A DNA stretch of 64,000 nucleotides from Alphaproteobacteria bacterium (GCA_900768845.1 CAAGEK010000064.1:1-64000), one strand, 5' to 3'; positions 47,701 to 56,030 are shown, counted from the stretch's first letter. The notes: generated from the sequence alone by a model not told the origin. Numbers and translations: made by a program.

Positions 47701-49063
47701 TTCCTTTGAATCGGCCGTGTTGGAAGGCGTCGATCTGTTGGCGATGGAAAACGCGTTGTCGGGCAGGGGACAGGCCGCCCGCGACCTTTTGTTGCAATCG
47801 GCGGCGACGGGGCGCACCTCTTTGGAAAAGCTTGAATTGCAATACAATGTGGCGAACGGTTCTTTCACGCTTTCCCCGTTGCATTTCGGCTATTCGGGAA
47901 AAACGTCGGCCAGAAACCACTTGATATACGATTACGGCAAACGGACGCTGAAAGGCGAACTGAGTACGGATTTGTCTTCTTTGTCGACGCCGCCCGTTTA
48001 TACGGGTAAGTTGCCTTTGTTCAGGATGCAATTCGAGGGGACGACCGACGCAATGACCGTTTCCGACAATGCGCAGGAAATCGCCCTTTTGATGCAAACC
48101 GTCGAAAACGAAGCGGCGGAACGCATAAAAGCCGAAAACGAAATGGCACGGCAAAGGGAAGAGGAAAACCGTCTTTTCCTGAAACGCCAGCTGGATCGCG
48201 AATTCGGAATGCTGGAAAATGATTTGCAAAACCGGCTGGGAGATTTGCAAAAGAAAATAGATCTTTTAACGCCGTATGAAGACAAAGTTTATGCCGTTCA
48301 GAAACACGTCATTCTTTTAAGAAAACATTTGCAGACTCTGAAAAAGTCGGAGGAGGAAATCGCAACGGCGAAGAACGACGGGAACACGACGCGTGAAAGT
48401 CTGAAGCTGTTAAAAGAAAAACTGGAAAAAGCGTGGACGCCGTTGCAACAGGAGATTGATACGACCTTTACGACGGCTCGTCTGACCGGAATCAGGGGAA
48501 GTATTGACGACCTGATCATTCGGGCGAACGATTTGTTGAAACAGGCGGCAAAAACCAAAGCCGCGCATCCCGATCTCAAAGCGGTTTCGAGCGGTGTGGA
48601 CGATATTGTCGCCGGAATAAGGGATTTGAACGCGCAAAAGGAAAAGGCTTTGAAATCCGACGACACTTCCGCGCTGACTTTGATGTTGGCGGACGCCGAA
48701 GCGATCTTCGCCAAATCGTCGGCGGCTTTTGAAATGCTCGGCGACGCGGCGAAGAAACGGGAAGCGGAGATTAAGGCCGCCGAAGAAGCCAAAAAAGCCG
48801 CCGAAGAAGCCAAAAGAAAAGCCGAAGAGGCGGCGAAGAAGGCCGCCGAGGAAGCCGAGAAAGCGGCAGAAGCCGAACGGCGCAGGACAATCGTCCGCAA
48901 GGACGGGGTCACCCGCTCGGACGATCGTCCCGCGGCGGGAACGTCTTCCGGTTCCGGAAGCGGTTCGGGCTTTAAGCTGATTCTTGAGGAAAAGGAAACA
49001 GCTCCGTCTTCCTCTTCAACGTCGTCGTCCGGCGGCACGGGCGGGATTATCCGCCGCCGCTGA
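44714..49063 (+). CDS. Giant AsmA family protein with a coiled-coil, Lys/Ala/Glu-rich tail
   Basis: A 1449-residue protein: membrane anchor (about 4-22), the AsmA N-terminal pattern INWEKYTQEVSAAVKNATGRSLSI, a very long beta-rich periplasmic part, and an AsmA C-terminal region around ENVFGRDGKDLSFGSMTMDMNLTSQGKTAQDMLDALSGKGKVSFE. After about residue 1120 it changes to heptad-rich helix, including an AEEAKKAAEEAKRKAEEAAKK-type stretch near 1355-1390, then a Ser/Gly linker. Such a tail is unusual for AsmA and could span the periplasm or bind a partner. The GTG start at 44714 has GGAGG 8 nt upstream. Lipid transport is inferred from the family. Confidence 0.87.
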   Translation: MKKTLLIVFVVLVLLGGGVYFVLPTTINWEKYTQEVSAAVKNATGRSLSIQGTPVFTMRPVPVLKLGKLTMANATGASMPNMMTAEGAEIQFDAGALFRRQTKIKKVTLHSPKFFVEYLQDGTPNWQPAFLLRAPSGKGVGFESLMVKNGSALVRPDKYSDAQNWNDINAELFADSLQGPFFLEGNLAALSTTFGFSMKIEKIEAGRSPEFDLRLTNAPAEASFSFTGGYGAKDGDKDSLEGNVNFEIRQTARAAQFLSPESKSLPAGLFQPLVGNMIVKNNSANRTTEFSEVLFKYGTSSATGKFTVRRLSPEEKAALEDGRYRPAQAAGSPAKDADGEDDIMLIDPDHPETRVSLAGLPEKLNIHENSLPKIIKGDFLFSKFAADVWVKNFPALVDALSSSNGAGASGDEYDLDVAFDTVDLNRDLVRQAKVTLTDDPKGIKFAGLRASLPGNGSIEGDIVLQTDSKQPLLTGNVKISADNTAALLRWAGVDVPEEIPQNLLRSMEMSTGFKSAKTGIILENTDLALDRIKAKGGLSVRWEGRKAAAVVADVNELDFDVYFPKSREQAVKTQEEFFSTALTPSQKVRRLFDTLAFLNDRDVSVKLKTGSLSWGGVKTGALSADVSAVRGFMQIRDLSIKDFATASWEVKGGVSGFGGVPSFKNLAVNFDTKRLGDFLKTAGFAMPKELMRSDALNLAAETDGTLDLFDFGADVRMGGFRAVGTGSFQNAPDDSDFSVQLSVSHENTRNFMRLFTDKYRPALSNPGMFKGSAHVLKNDKVVQLSDMTVSIGENTFKGALKYDWSKQLPALSVQLNAQELEPFAFLPRLNFLDPAAVSISGDKKDAKDDAESNGKGFFTPLAKTYAFPKAPLDLSFLGNYNADIQVRSDKLKFDKLVLNNVDLALLLQPSLFKLDVRYAEWEGASVVSIIDIKTPQGQVPAAQWRLRLANLSGRENVFGRDGKDLSFGSMTMDMNLTSQGKTAQDMLDALSGKGKVSFESAVLEGVDLLAMENALSGRGQAARDLLLQSAATGRTSLEKLELQYNVANGSFTLSPLHFGYSGKTSARNHLIYDYGKRTLKGELSTDLSSLSTPPVYTGKLPLFRMQFEGTTDAMTVSDNAQEIALLMQTVENEAAERIKAENEMARQREEENRLFLKRQLDREFGMLENDLQNRLGDLQKKIDLLTPYEDKVYAVQKHVILLRKHLQTLKKSEEEIATAKNDGNTTRESLKLLKEKLEKAWTPLQQEIDTTFTTARLTGIRGSIDDLIIRANDLLKQAAKTKAAHPDLKAVSSGVDDIVAGIRDLNAQKEKALKSDDTSALTLMLADAEAIFAKSSAAFEMLGDAAKKREAEIKAAEEAKKAAEEAKRKAEEAAKKAAEEAEKAAEAERRRTIVRKDGVTRSDDRPAAGTSSGSGSGSGFKLILEEKETAPSSSSTSSSGGTGGIIRRR

Positions 49064-49235
49064 TGCGGGTTCGCGGCGGTTGCAGGAATTTTTTCCCTTT
49101 CCGCCGTTTTTCCGTATCTTGAACGGGCGACCGTAACGTCCGCTTGAAAAAAACGGCCGGCTGCGGCAGGGGATGAAAACGGCGCGTCCCGGGCTTTTCG
49201 GGATTTCCCGCCGTTTGTTGAACGGAGGACGGATA

Positions 49236-50813
49236 ATGCGTCACTATCTTTTCGGGGTTGTTTTATTGGTTTCGGCCTGTGCCGCCGCCGATCCGTTTTC
49301 TTTGTCGATTGTTCATACAAACGATATTCACGCTCATATTTTGCCGTTTGACAAAGACGGAAAGGAATGTAAATCCGAAGATGCGCACTGTTCGGGCGGT
49401 ATGGCGGCAATCGCCGGTGCGATTTCCATGCAACGTGAAAAAGATCCCGATACGTTGGTGTTGGATGCGGGGGATCGTTTTACGGGAACGTTGTTCTATA
49501 CGTTGCACAAAGGCCGCGATATTTCCATGCTGATGAATGAAGCAGGATATTCCGCGATGACCTTGGGAAATCATGATTTCGACGGGGGAACGGAAGAGCT
49601 GGAGCGTTTCATCCGCTCGTCGTCGGCTCCGGTTGTTGCGGCGAATGTTTCATTTCCTGAAAATCCGGCTTTGCAAGAATTGGTGAAACCGTATGTCTTT
49701 TTGAATGTCAAAGGAAAAAAAGTCGCCGTTATCGGGCTTGTCACGCCGGACACGGCTTTCATGTCGGCGGGGGCTTCACAGGCCGTTTTCCTGCCCGTTC
49801 GCGAAACGCTCGCCGCCCGATTGAAGGACGTAAAGGATGAAGGGGCGGACGTCGTCATTCTTTTAAGCCATTTGGGGTTGGAAGAAGACAGGGATATCGC
49901 GGCAACGACGGACGGAATAGACATTATTGCCGGCGGACATTCCCATTCCCTGCTGACGAACGGGAACGACGAAAACAAATCGGGCGGCTATCCCGCCGTT
50001 GTCAAATCGCCGGACGGGTCGGACGTGCTTATCGTGACGGCGGGGGAATACGGCCGGCATATCGGCATTTTGACGGCTTCGTTCGATAAGGACGGAGGGA
50101 TTGTTTCCTATGAAGGGGACGCCATACGGACGGATGCTTCCGTTCCGCCGGACAAGGACGCTTTGCGCTTGGTTCAATCGTATGCGTCGGAAATCGCTTT
50201 GACAAAGGACAGACTTATTACCGTATTTCAGACTCCATTGCTTTTAGGAAAGGACGGTATGTGTATGGAAGAATGCGTCGCGGGTGAATTTACGGCGGAT
50301 ACGTTGCTGGCGGCGTTTCCCGATGCCTGCGGGGCGATGCTGAACGGCGGGGCTTTGCGCCGTTCCGTCCCCGCCGGAAAAGTGACGTTCGGCGATGTCG
50401 CCGAGCTGTTCCCGTTTGACAGTTCGGTCGGAACGGCCGTCATGTCCGGATCGGAAATCCGCAGAATGTTGGAACACGGCATAAGCCGCTTCGCCGACGC
50501 CGGAGACGGAGGCAGGGCGTTTCTTCAAACGGCGGGGATTTCCTATTCTTTCGATCCGTCCGCCAAGCCTTTTCGCCGCGTTTTCGATGTGAAGGTCAAG
50601 GAAAACGGCGAATACGTTCCGATAAAGGACGAAAAGAAATATAAAATCGTCATGCTTGATTTTATCGCTCGCGGCGGCGACGGTTTTTCTCCCGTCCGCC
50701 GTTTCGTTCCCACAGACAGAAAAGCGGCGGACGTTTTGATGGAAATTTGGCGGAAGGAACGCTCTTTTTCTCCCCGACCGGAAGGCAGAATATTAAAACG
50801 GGCGGCTGATTAG
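49236..50813 (+). CDS. Periplasmic 5'-nucleotidase/metallophosphatase, putative lipoprotein
   Basis: The 525-residue protein has a lipoprotein-like signal (LLVSAC, Cys15), then a calcineurin-type metallophosphatase domain: IVHTNDIHAH (Asp30, His32), LDAGDRFTGTLF, TLGNHDFDGG, VVILLSHLGL and IIAGGHSHS. The C-terminal domain has the 5'-nucleotidase substrate-binding layout (GAMLNGGALRRSV, LFPFDSSVGTAVMSG, YKIVMLDFIARGGDGFS). It would release nucleosides from nucleotides outside the cytoplasm, supplying the deo/cdd salvage genes nearby. The ATG at 49236 has GGAGGA 6 nt upstream. The 49064-49235 gap shows nothing clear. Confidence 0.93.
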   Translation: MRHYLFGVVLLVSACAAADPFSLSIVHTNDIHAHILPFDKDGKECKSEDAHCSGGMAAIAGAISMQREKDPDTLVLDAGDRFTGTLFYTLHKGRDISMLMNEAGYSAMTLGNHDFDGGTEELERFIRSSSAPVVAANVSFPENPALQELVKPYVFLNVKGKKVAVIGLVTPDTAFMSAGASQAVFLPVRETLAARLKDVKDEGADVVILLSHLGLEEDRDIAATTDGIDIIAGGHSHSLLTNGNDENKSGGYPAVVKSPDGSDVLIVTAGEYGRHIGILTASFDKDGGIVSYEGDAIRTDASVPPDKDALRLVQSYASEIALTKDRLITVFQTPLLLGKDGMCMEECVAGEFTADTLLAAFPDACGAMLNGGALRRSVPAGKVTFGDVAELFPFDSSVGTAVMSGSEIRRMLEHGISRFADAGDGGRAFLQTAGISYSFDPSAKPFRRVFDVKVKENGEYVPIKDEKKYKIVMLDFIARGGDGFSPVRRFVPTDRKAADVLMEIWRKERSFSPRPEGRILKRAAD

Positions 50814-50875
50814 TATTTTATTAGCTTTTATTTTTTATCCTTTTACACGAAATATGTACGAACGGGAATGGTCGG

Positions 50876-51478
50876 ATGAAAAAATCGTTTAAAGGACGGG
50901 TGTTTGCCTGCATAACGTTTTCCATGTTGTTCGGATGTGTATCCGCAAACGCCGTCAAGGAAAAAGAGGAGGGCTCTTTGGAAATTCCTTCCTCCGTTCA
51001 ACCGGAGCCGGCGGCGGAGATTCCCGTTGAATCTCCGAAAGCTCCCGAACCCGAAGGCATATCGGATGACGATTTGAAACGGGCGATACAAAACGCCGTG
51101 AGGGATTTGATGCGTTCCGGCGTCTTGGACAATCCGAACGGCGACCGTTATGTTGTCACCGTGTCGCGCATCGTGAATTTAAGCAAGGCTGAAATCGACA
51201 TTCCTCTGGCCGTCAAAAGGTTGAGTTCCAATCTGGCGACCGGTAAAAAAGTCAAGGTTACTTACGGAAATCCGGCGGCGGGCAACGGTGCGAAAAGCTC
51301 CGTTCATCCGGAAATCAACGTTTCGGCGCGTATCACCCAAAGAACCGCTCATGTACGCAGCGGCAAACGGATCGAGTATTATTTGCACCTGAATTTGACG
51401 GAAATCAAAAGCGGCATCGGGTTATGGGAAAACTCGACGCCGGTTTTGAAACGCCGTAAGAAATCTATTGGAAAGTGA
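50876..51478 (+). CDS. LpoB-like penicillin-binding protein activator, putative lipoprotein
   Basis: A 200-residue protein with a lipobox (SMLFGC, Cys21), a Pro/Glu-rich linker (about 35-58), and a domain resembling LpoB: DDDLKRAIQNAVRDLMRSGVL, YVVTVSRIVNLSKAEIDIP, HPEINVSARITQR and the terminal YYLHLNLTEIKSGIGLWENS. E. coli LpoB is an outer-membrane lipoprotein that activates PBP1B. The same job is likely but unproven, since the fold is shared with other lipoproteins. It converges on the pilin gene with a 14-nt overlap. Confidence 0.78.
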   Translation: MKKSFKGRVFACITFSMLFGCVSANAVKEKEEGSLEIPSSVQPEPAAEIPVESPKAPEPEGISDDDLKRAIQNAVRDLMRSGVLDNPNGDRYVVTVSRIVNLSKAEIDIPLAVKRLSSNLATGKKVKVTYGNPAAGNGAKSSVHPEINVSARITQRTAHVRSGKRIEYYLHLNLTEIKSGIGLWENSTPVLKRRKKSIGK

Positions 51479-52049
51479 AAGTGACGTTAGTGGCATTTTT
51501 TCCACACTGTGCGGCCGCTTCCGAGGAAGCGAAAGGCAGATGTTGCGCTATGTCATATTCCGTTCCCTGAGGCGGATATGTGCGGGCGGCATGGTTTCCG
51601 ATCTTGATGGATAACAGGTTTTGCACGGGAATATCCATTGTCGCGACGGCGACACAGGCCGCTCCGGGAAGATTGGTGTAAGTAAAGCTGTATGTCGCCG
51701 GATTATTGCCGTTCGCGGCCGAAACCGAGTACGTCAATTCGCCTCCGAACGGATTGGAAGAGGTTTTGTTCGTGGAATTATAATACTCGTCGTCGATAAA
51801 CTTCAAGTTATGCAACTGTTCCGCCGACAAATTGGGATAGTCGCGGAAAGAAGCAAAATAGCCCGTCAGGCTTTTCATCAAACCTTGAGCATGCGTAACG
51901 ATTTTGGATGTTTTGAAACGTGTCATTATTCCTTGATAACCGACCAACATTCCGATAGCCATCATCCCGATCACCGCCAGCACGCCCATAATCTCCACCA
52001 TTGACGCGCCGCGCTGTCCCTCGGTTTTGTGATTTTTGGAAACAAACAT
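51465..52049 (-). CDS. Type IV prepilin-like protein (type IVb/PilS-like)
   Basis: The 194-residue protein has a prepilin signal: a short basic leader ending in Gly14, then ASMVEIMGVLAVIGMM with Glu at mature position 5, so cleavage by a prepilin peptidase is expected. The C-terminal domain has NPFGGELTYSV and two cysteines (Cys132, Cys182), placed like the disulfide loop of type IVb pilins such as PilS. No assembly ATPase or peptidase gene is in the window. I chose ATG 52049, preceded by AAGGAAGGA. A 75-residue gene lies just upstream on the same strand. Confidence 0.85.
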   Translation of the reverse strand: MFVSKNHKTEGQRGASMVEIMGVLAVIGMMAIGMLVGYQGIMTRFKTSKIVTHAQGLMKSLTGYFASFRDYPNLSAEQLHNLKFIDDEYYNSTNKTSSNPFGGELTYSVSAANGNNPATYSFTYTNLPGAACVAVATMDIPVQNLLSIKIGNHAARTYPPQGTEYDIAQHLPFASSEAAAQCGKNATNVTFTFQ

Positions 52050-52063
52050 GACATTCCTTCCTT

Positions 52064-52291
52064 TCAAATCAAAATATTGACGTATGTCCCGCGTGGAGCA
52101 TTCAGATTGTAGCGTTTTCCGCTTATTTCAACAAACGTGCCTTCATCGTTCAAAAAAGGGACTTCCCTGCGATAAGAGGGGGATACGGTTTGTTTTTCCG
52201 TGTTTTTTGCAAAATCCGCCCGTTTCGACGATGCGGCGACACGTCCGGCGTCAAGATTGATACCCCTGTTTGTAAAAGAAACGTTGCTCAC
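52064..52291 (-). CDS. Unrecognised 75-residue protein upstream of the prepilin gene
   Basis: This small protein has no signal peptide or membrane segment. The first half is polar (Ser, Lys, Arg), and the second half ends VEISGKRYNLNAPRGTYVNILI, probably beta-rich. The start is GTG at 52291 with AAGGGG about 6-7 nt upstream. It ends 14 nt before the prepilin start, so the two probably form one transcript. I recognise no family. It could be a cytosolic helper of pilin expression, but that is speculation. Confidence 0.55.
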   Translation of the reverse strand: MSNVSFTNRGINLDAGRVAASSKRADFAKNTEKQTVSPSYRREVPFLNDEGTFVEISGKRYNLNAPRGTYVNILI

Positions 52292-52386
52292 GTCCGCCCC
52301 TTATTGTGTTTGATAAACCTTGTTTTAACCTAATTAGTATAAAAGCAAAAATATAAAAAGTCCATCAGCAAGGAGCCATATTTGCC

Positions 52387-53010
52387 GTGAATGAAGCGTT
52401 GTTTTTGTCAAAAGCCGCGATTACCCGAATGTGCCACGATTTGGCCGGCGTTGTCGGAGCCGTGACGAACGGGTTGGAATTGCTGGGTGAAGAAGAGCGA
52501 ATCGATCCGGAAACATTTGATTTGGTAAAGGGAAACGCATCCGTTTTGTTTGCGCGCACGGTTTTTTTTCGGGCGGCTTTCGGCAATGAAGGCCCTTTGA
52601 CCGGAGCCGAAGCCGCCGAACGGATTTTAAAGGGGTATTTGAGTTCTTTGGAAAACAGGGCGGCGCGTTATTCATGCGAATGGCACGTCGATTCGGGATT
52701 GCCGTTGTTTTCTTTCCGTTTGATTTTGCTGGCGGCGCAACTCGTGGCGGAACGTATGATCAAAGGCGGGGTTTTGAGCGTTACGGCAAAAGCCGGTGAA
52801 AACAAAATTTCCGTTTGCGGCGAAGGCGAAAGAATTTTAGCATTGTCCGGCGGCGATTCGTTCCTGTCCTATACCGAAGGCGATTATACGTCCAAAGACG
52901 TCGCCCGCGTTTTTTTGGCGGAGCATTTGCGCGGTTTGGGATGGACGGCCGTGTGTGACACGCCGCGGGAAGGGGTTTTCGGTTTGATTTTGACAGGGTC
53001 GGAAGTATGA
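52387..53010 (+). CDS. chpT: ChpT-like histidine phosphotransferase
   Basis: The 207-residue protein resembles ChpT, the dimeric phosphotransferase that passes phosphate from CckA to CtrA and CpdR in Caulobacter. The phospho-accepting histidine is His17 in RMCHDLAGVVGAVTNGLELLGEE. A degenerate kinase-like C-terminal domain follows (FRLILLAAQLVAERMIKGGVLSVTAK; VARVFLAEHLRGLG), as in ChpT. The start is GTG at 52387 with AGGAG 11 nt upstream. Unlike the Caulobacter gene, it is followed after 22 nt by a CheA-like gene. Whether it serves the CtrA relay or a local one is unknown. Confidence 0.82.
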   Translation: MNEALFLSKAAITRMCHDLAGVVGAVTNGLELLGEEERIDPETFDLVKGNASVLFARTVFFRAAFGNEGPLTGAEAAERILKGYLSSLENRAARYSCEWHVDSGLPLFSFRLILLAAQLVAERMIKGGVLSVTAKAGENKISVCGEGERILALSGGDSFLSYTEGDYTSKDVARVFLAEHLRGLGWTAVCDTPREGVFGLILTGSEV

Positions 53011-53032
53011 CGGCGCGAAAAGGGGGCTCCGA

Positions 53033-55891
53033 ATGCCTGATTTAATGAAAGAATTTTTGGACAGGGCGGATTTTGAGCTGACGTCATTGGACGACCGTCT
53101 GCCGCGTTTGGAACGCAATCCGTCCGATCAGGAAATATGGGATGCGTTGGAAAGCTTTTTGGCATTTGTCCGCGACTGCTCGCCGTTTTTGGAAATGGAA
53201 CGCTGTTCCGCTTTGTCCGAAGCGGCCTTGGACGAATTGTGCGCGTACAGGGAAGGACGCTTGGGACTGAAAATCCTGCCCGACGTTTTAATGAAGTTCC
53301 GGCGGCTGAAAAAGATTATTTCTTCCGTTGCCAAACTGGGGCGGGAACCGCGTGAAAGCGATGACGATTTGTTGCCCGTTCCCGTCGAAGCGGAACCGGT
53401 GCCCGACCAAATGGCGGAAAAAAGCGGGGCTTGGGTGGATTCCCTGCGCGAAGAGGCTGAAGCCTTGAACTCGAAGGAGCGCGAAATCGCGGCTCAGGAA
53501 AGCGCGTTGGACACTCGGGAGGAAGAGCTGGTCGTTTGGGCGCAAAGTCTGTCCGAACAGGACGCCTTTTTAAAAGCCAGAGAAAACAAGCTGTTTGAAA
53601 ACGAACAAAAATACCACGTTTCTGAAAGTACCCTGCAAGAGGAGTACGCTCGAATTCAGGAATATGAAAAGCATTTGGACGAACGGCGCGACGAACAGGA
53701 ACATCAGGATAAGATTTTGAAACTTCGCGCCGCCGAAGCGGAACAGGCTTTCGCCGATTTGGAGGAACGGTCGCGGGAAAATCAAAAAGGGTTGGCCGTC
53801 CTGAGGGAAAGGGAGCAGTTGTTGGCCAAGCGTGAAAACGAATTGCACGCTTTGGAAGAGGAACTGGTACAGTCCCAGATGGAATTGCACCGCGACCGCG
53901 ATGATTTGAAAGCCGTCGAAGAAGAATACGAAATGCAACATTCTTTGTTGAAAGACAAGGAAAGGTTGTTAAAGGAGCAGAATGTCGAGCTGTCGAAAAT
54001 GAAAGAGGATCTGGCGGCGAAGCTGGCTTCGGACGAGCATATCGAAACAGAGTTGCGTCTGGTGATCCAGCAACAGAAGCAAAAGATCGTCGAAGTCGAA
54101 GAAAAGCTCAGCCTGTCGGAATTCAAACTTCAAAACACGGAAAAGGAGTTGTTCCAAACTCAAAAGGAAAATCTGGCGTTAAAACACGAAAGCGACGATT
54201 TGAAACTGACGGCGACGGATACGGGACGCGAGTTGGAGCGCATCAGATCCGAACAGCGCGATTTCATAGAACAGCACCGGTTGTTAAACGATGAAAACGT
54301 TGAATTGCAACAAGAGTTGGCGCGCAGAAAGGCCGCCATTGACAGAGAGAGGGAAGAGCTGAAACGCCGCACGGCGACATTCGACCGGATGAAAGAAGAA
54401 CTCGAAGCCGTCGGCTGGCCGTTTAACGCCGACGGATTGCGCGACGGGCTGGCCGATTTGGCGAAATCTCAGGCGGCCATTCAGAATTTGTTGAAAAATT
54501 CTTATAACGTTCAAAAACTTGCGTCGTTCAAGAATATAAACGAAGCGTTTTTGGTCTTTAAAAAACACGTTGCCGATTTGCGTTCGCGTTCTTTGCGCGG
54601 CATATACGATTTTGTGCGTCAGACGGCTGAACAAAAATCGGAAAAATACCGCCGTGCGTATGAAATCGATTGGGAGCTTCCCGAAAGCTTTCCCGTCGCC
54701 GATCTTCAGGCGGATTCGGCTTTGCGCGGCATTTTGTCGCATTTGATCGACAATGCGTTCAAGTATGCCGTTTTGGCGGCGGGGTTGCCTTTGCTCCGGT
54801 TGTTTTTCTCCGTCCGTACCGACGGGGCGTTTTTGAATTTCTATTTTGCCGACAACGGATCCAAATTTTCCGTGAATGCTTTGCGCGAAGAAATCGTCAA
54901 TACGGGTGTTTTGGGAAAGGCCGAAGTTTACGGCCTGTCCGATGACGAAGCGTTACAATATTTGTTTCATCCGCGCATATTGCACGCCCGTTCGGACAAA
55001 CGCGGACTGTTGGCGGCTCATGCGGCTTTGGCCGTTTGCGGCGGCCGGATCAAAGCCGTGGCCGACAACGGTTTCGGCATATATTTTTCAATGCCGGTGT
55101 CGTATTTGTTCGGTCGGGTTTTGGGATTTAAAATCGGCCGGTGCAAATTGTTGCTGCCTTTGGGGGCGGTGATTAAAACTCTGGCCGTTTCGTCCGACAG
55201 CGATTCGTTTTGCGAGCAAAACGGGGCGGCGTTCTTTTCTTGGAACGGCGGCTTGATTCCCGTTTTGGATTTTCCTCCCGCATCGTCGGATAAATCGGAA
55301 TACGTCATCATTTTGCAAGCCGGAGCCTTTTATGTCGCTCTGAAAGCCGATCAGGTTTGGGACACGCAGGAAATCGCTTCAATGCATCCGGAAAAATCGG
55401 ACAAGGAAACGCCGTTTTTGTTGCCGTGCGTTACATTGGAAAGCGGAGCCGAATATTCGTTTTTGGATGTGGCCCGGCTGTTGCACGCCCAAGCACCTCT
55501 TCTGACGGAATATGCGGAGGACAAAGAACCGGAGCCCGCCCCGTCCAAGTTGCGTTCTTATTTGATTTTCAAATCCGCGCCTCATACGTTCGGGGCGGTG
55601 CGTATCGGCGATGTGAAATCCATCGAGGATTTTTCCGGACCGAAAAAGGATTTGGAAACGAATATGCATATTTTTGAAACGGGAGGAAAGAGTTTGCCTT
55701 TGCGGGACGCCGCACCTCAGGGACGGTTCGCTTTTTCAAAAACAGTGCTGGTTTTGGAAGGGGCGGCTTTGGCCATTCAGGAAGTGACGGATATTTTGGA
55801 CATTCCCGTGTCGGAAGATGACGAAAACGTCGAGTTCGTCGTTTACAAGGGGGCGCAAGTCCCCGTTTTCCCCCAAGAGGATAAGCCGTAA
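53033..55891 (+). CDS. CheA-like protein with degenerate Hpt, long coiled coil and two CheW-like domains
   Basis: Domain order in 952 residues: an Hpt-like bundle (1-105); an acidic linker; coiled coil (about 135-460); a dimerisation-like segment (480-545); a CheA-type ATPase domain (550-690); a CheW-like P5 domain (about 695-820); and a second CheW-like domain (840-945). In the Hpt, Ala44 replaces the phospho-accepting His (AFVRD against HTLKG). In the ATPase domain the N box keeps HLIDN (570-574) and the G1 Asp607 in ADNG, but the G2 loop reads KRGLLAAH in place of GRGVGMDVV. No receiver domain is seen. It looks like a scaffold or pseudokinase derived from CheA. The ATG at 53033 follows AGGGGGCTCCGA, 22 nt after the ChpT-like gene. 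Confidence 0.82.
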   Translation: MPDLMKEFLDRADFELTSLDDRLPRLERNPSDQEIWDALESFLAFVRDCSPFLEMERCSALSEAALDELCAYREGRLGLKILPDVLMKFRRLKKIISSVAKLGREPRESDDDLLPVPVEAEPVPDQMAEKSGAWVDSLREEAEALNSKEREIAAQESALDTREEELVVWAQSLSEQDAFLKARENKLFENEQKYHVSESTLQEEYARIQEYEKHLDERRDEQEHQDKILKLRAAEAEQAFADLEERSRENQKGLAVLREREQLLAKRENELHALEEELVQSQMELHRDRDDLKAVEEEYEMQHSLLKDKERLLKEQNVELSKMKEDLAAKLASDEHIETELRLVIQQQKQKIVEVEEKLSLSEFKLQNTEKELFQTQKENLALKHESDDLKLTATDTGRELERIRSEQRDFIEQHRLLNDENVELQQELARRKAAIDREREELKRRTATFDRMKEELEAVGWPFNADGLRDGLADLAKSQAAIQNLLKNSYNVQKLASFKNINEAFLVFKKHVADLRSRSLRGIYDFVRQTAEQKSEKYRRAYEIDWELPESFPVADLQADSALRGILSHLIDNAFKYAVLAAGLPLLRLFFSVRTDGAFLNFYFADNGSKFSVNALREEIVNTGVLGKAEVYGLSDDEALQYLFHPRILHARSDKRGLLAAHAALAVCGGRIKAVADNGFGIYFSMPVSYLFGRVLGFKIGRCKLLLPLGAVIKTLAVSSDSDSFCEQNGAAFFSWNGGLIPVLDFPPASSDKSEYVIILQAGAFYVALKADQVWDTQEIASMHPEKSDKETPFLLPCVTLESGAEYSFLDVARLLHAQAPLLTEYAEDKEPEPAPSKLRSYLIFKSAPHTFGAVRIGDVKSIEDFSGPKKDLETNMHIFETGGKSLPLRDAAPQGRFAFSKTVLVLEGAALAIQEVTDILDIPVSEDDENVEFVVYKGAQVPVFPQEDKP

Positions 55892-56030
55892 CAAGCAGGA
55901 CGGACGGGAAAAAGCGGCTTCCCCGCCGGATATCAAGCCGTTCAACAAGGTAAGCCGTAACGGAACCGGAGGGGAAAGCGGCGGACGGACTGTGAAACGG
56001 TTGCGGGGCGGTTTCCTGTCAAAGCACCGT

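Noticed and set aside
55892..56030. Imperfect inverted repeat between the CheA-like and DUF4105 genes as a terminator
   Set aside because: The arms (near GCTTCCCCGCCGG and CCGGAGGGGAAAGC) pair with a bulge and a mismatch around a long loop and no T tract follows.
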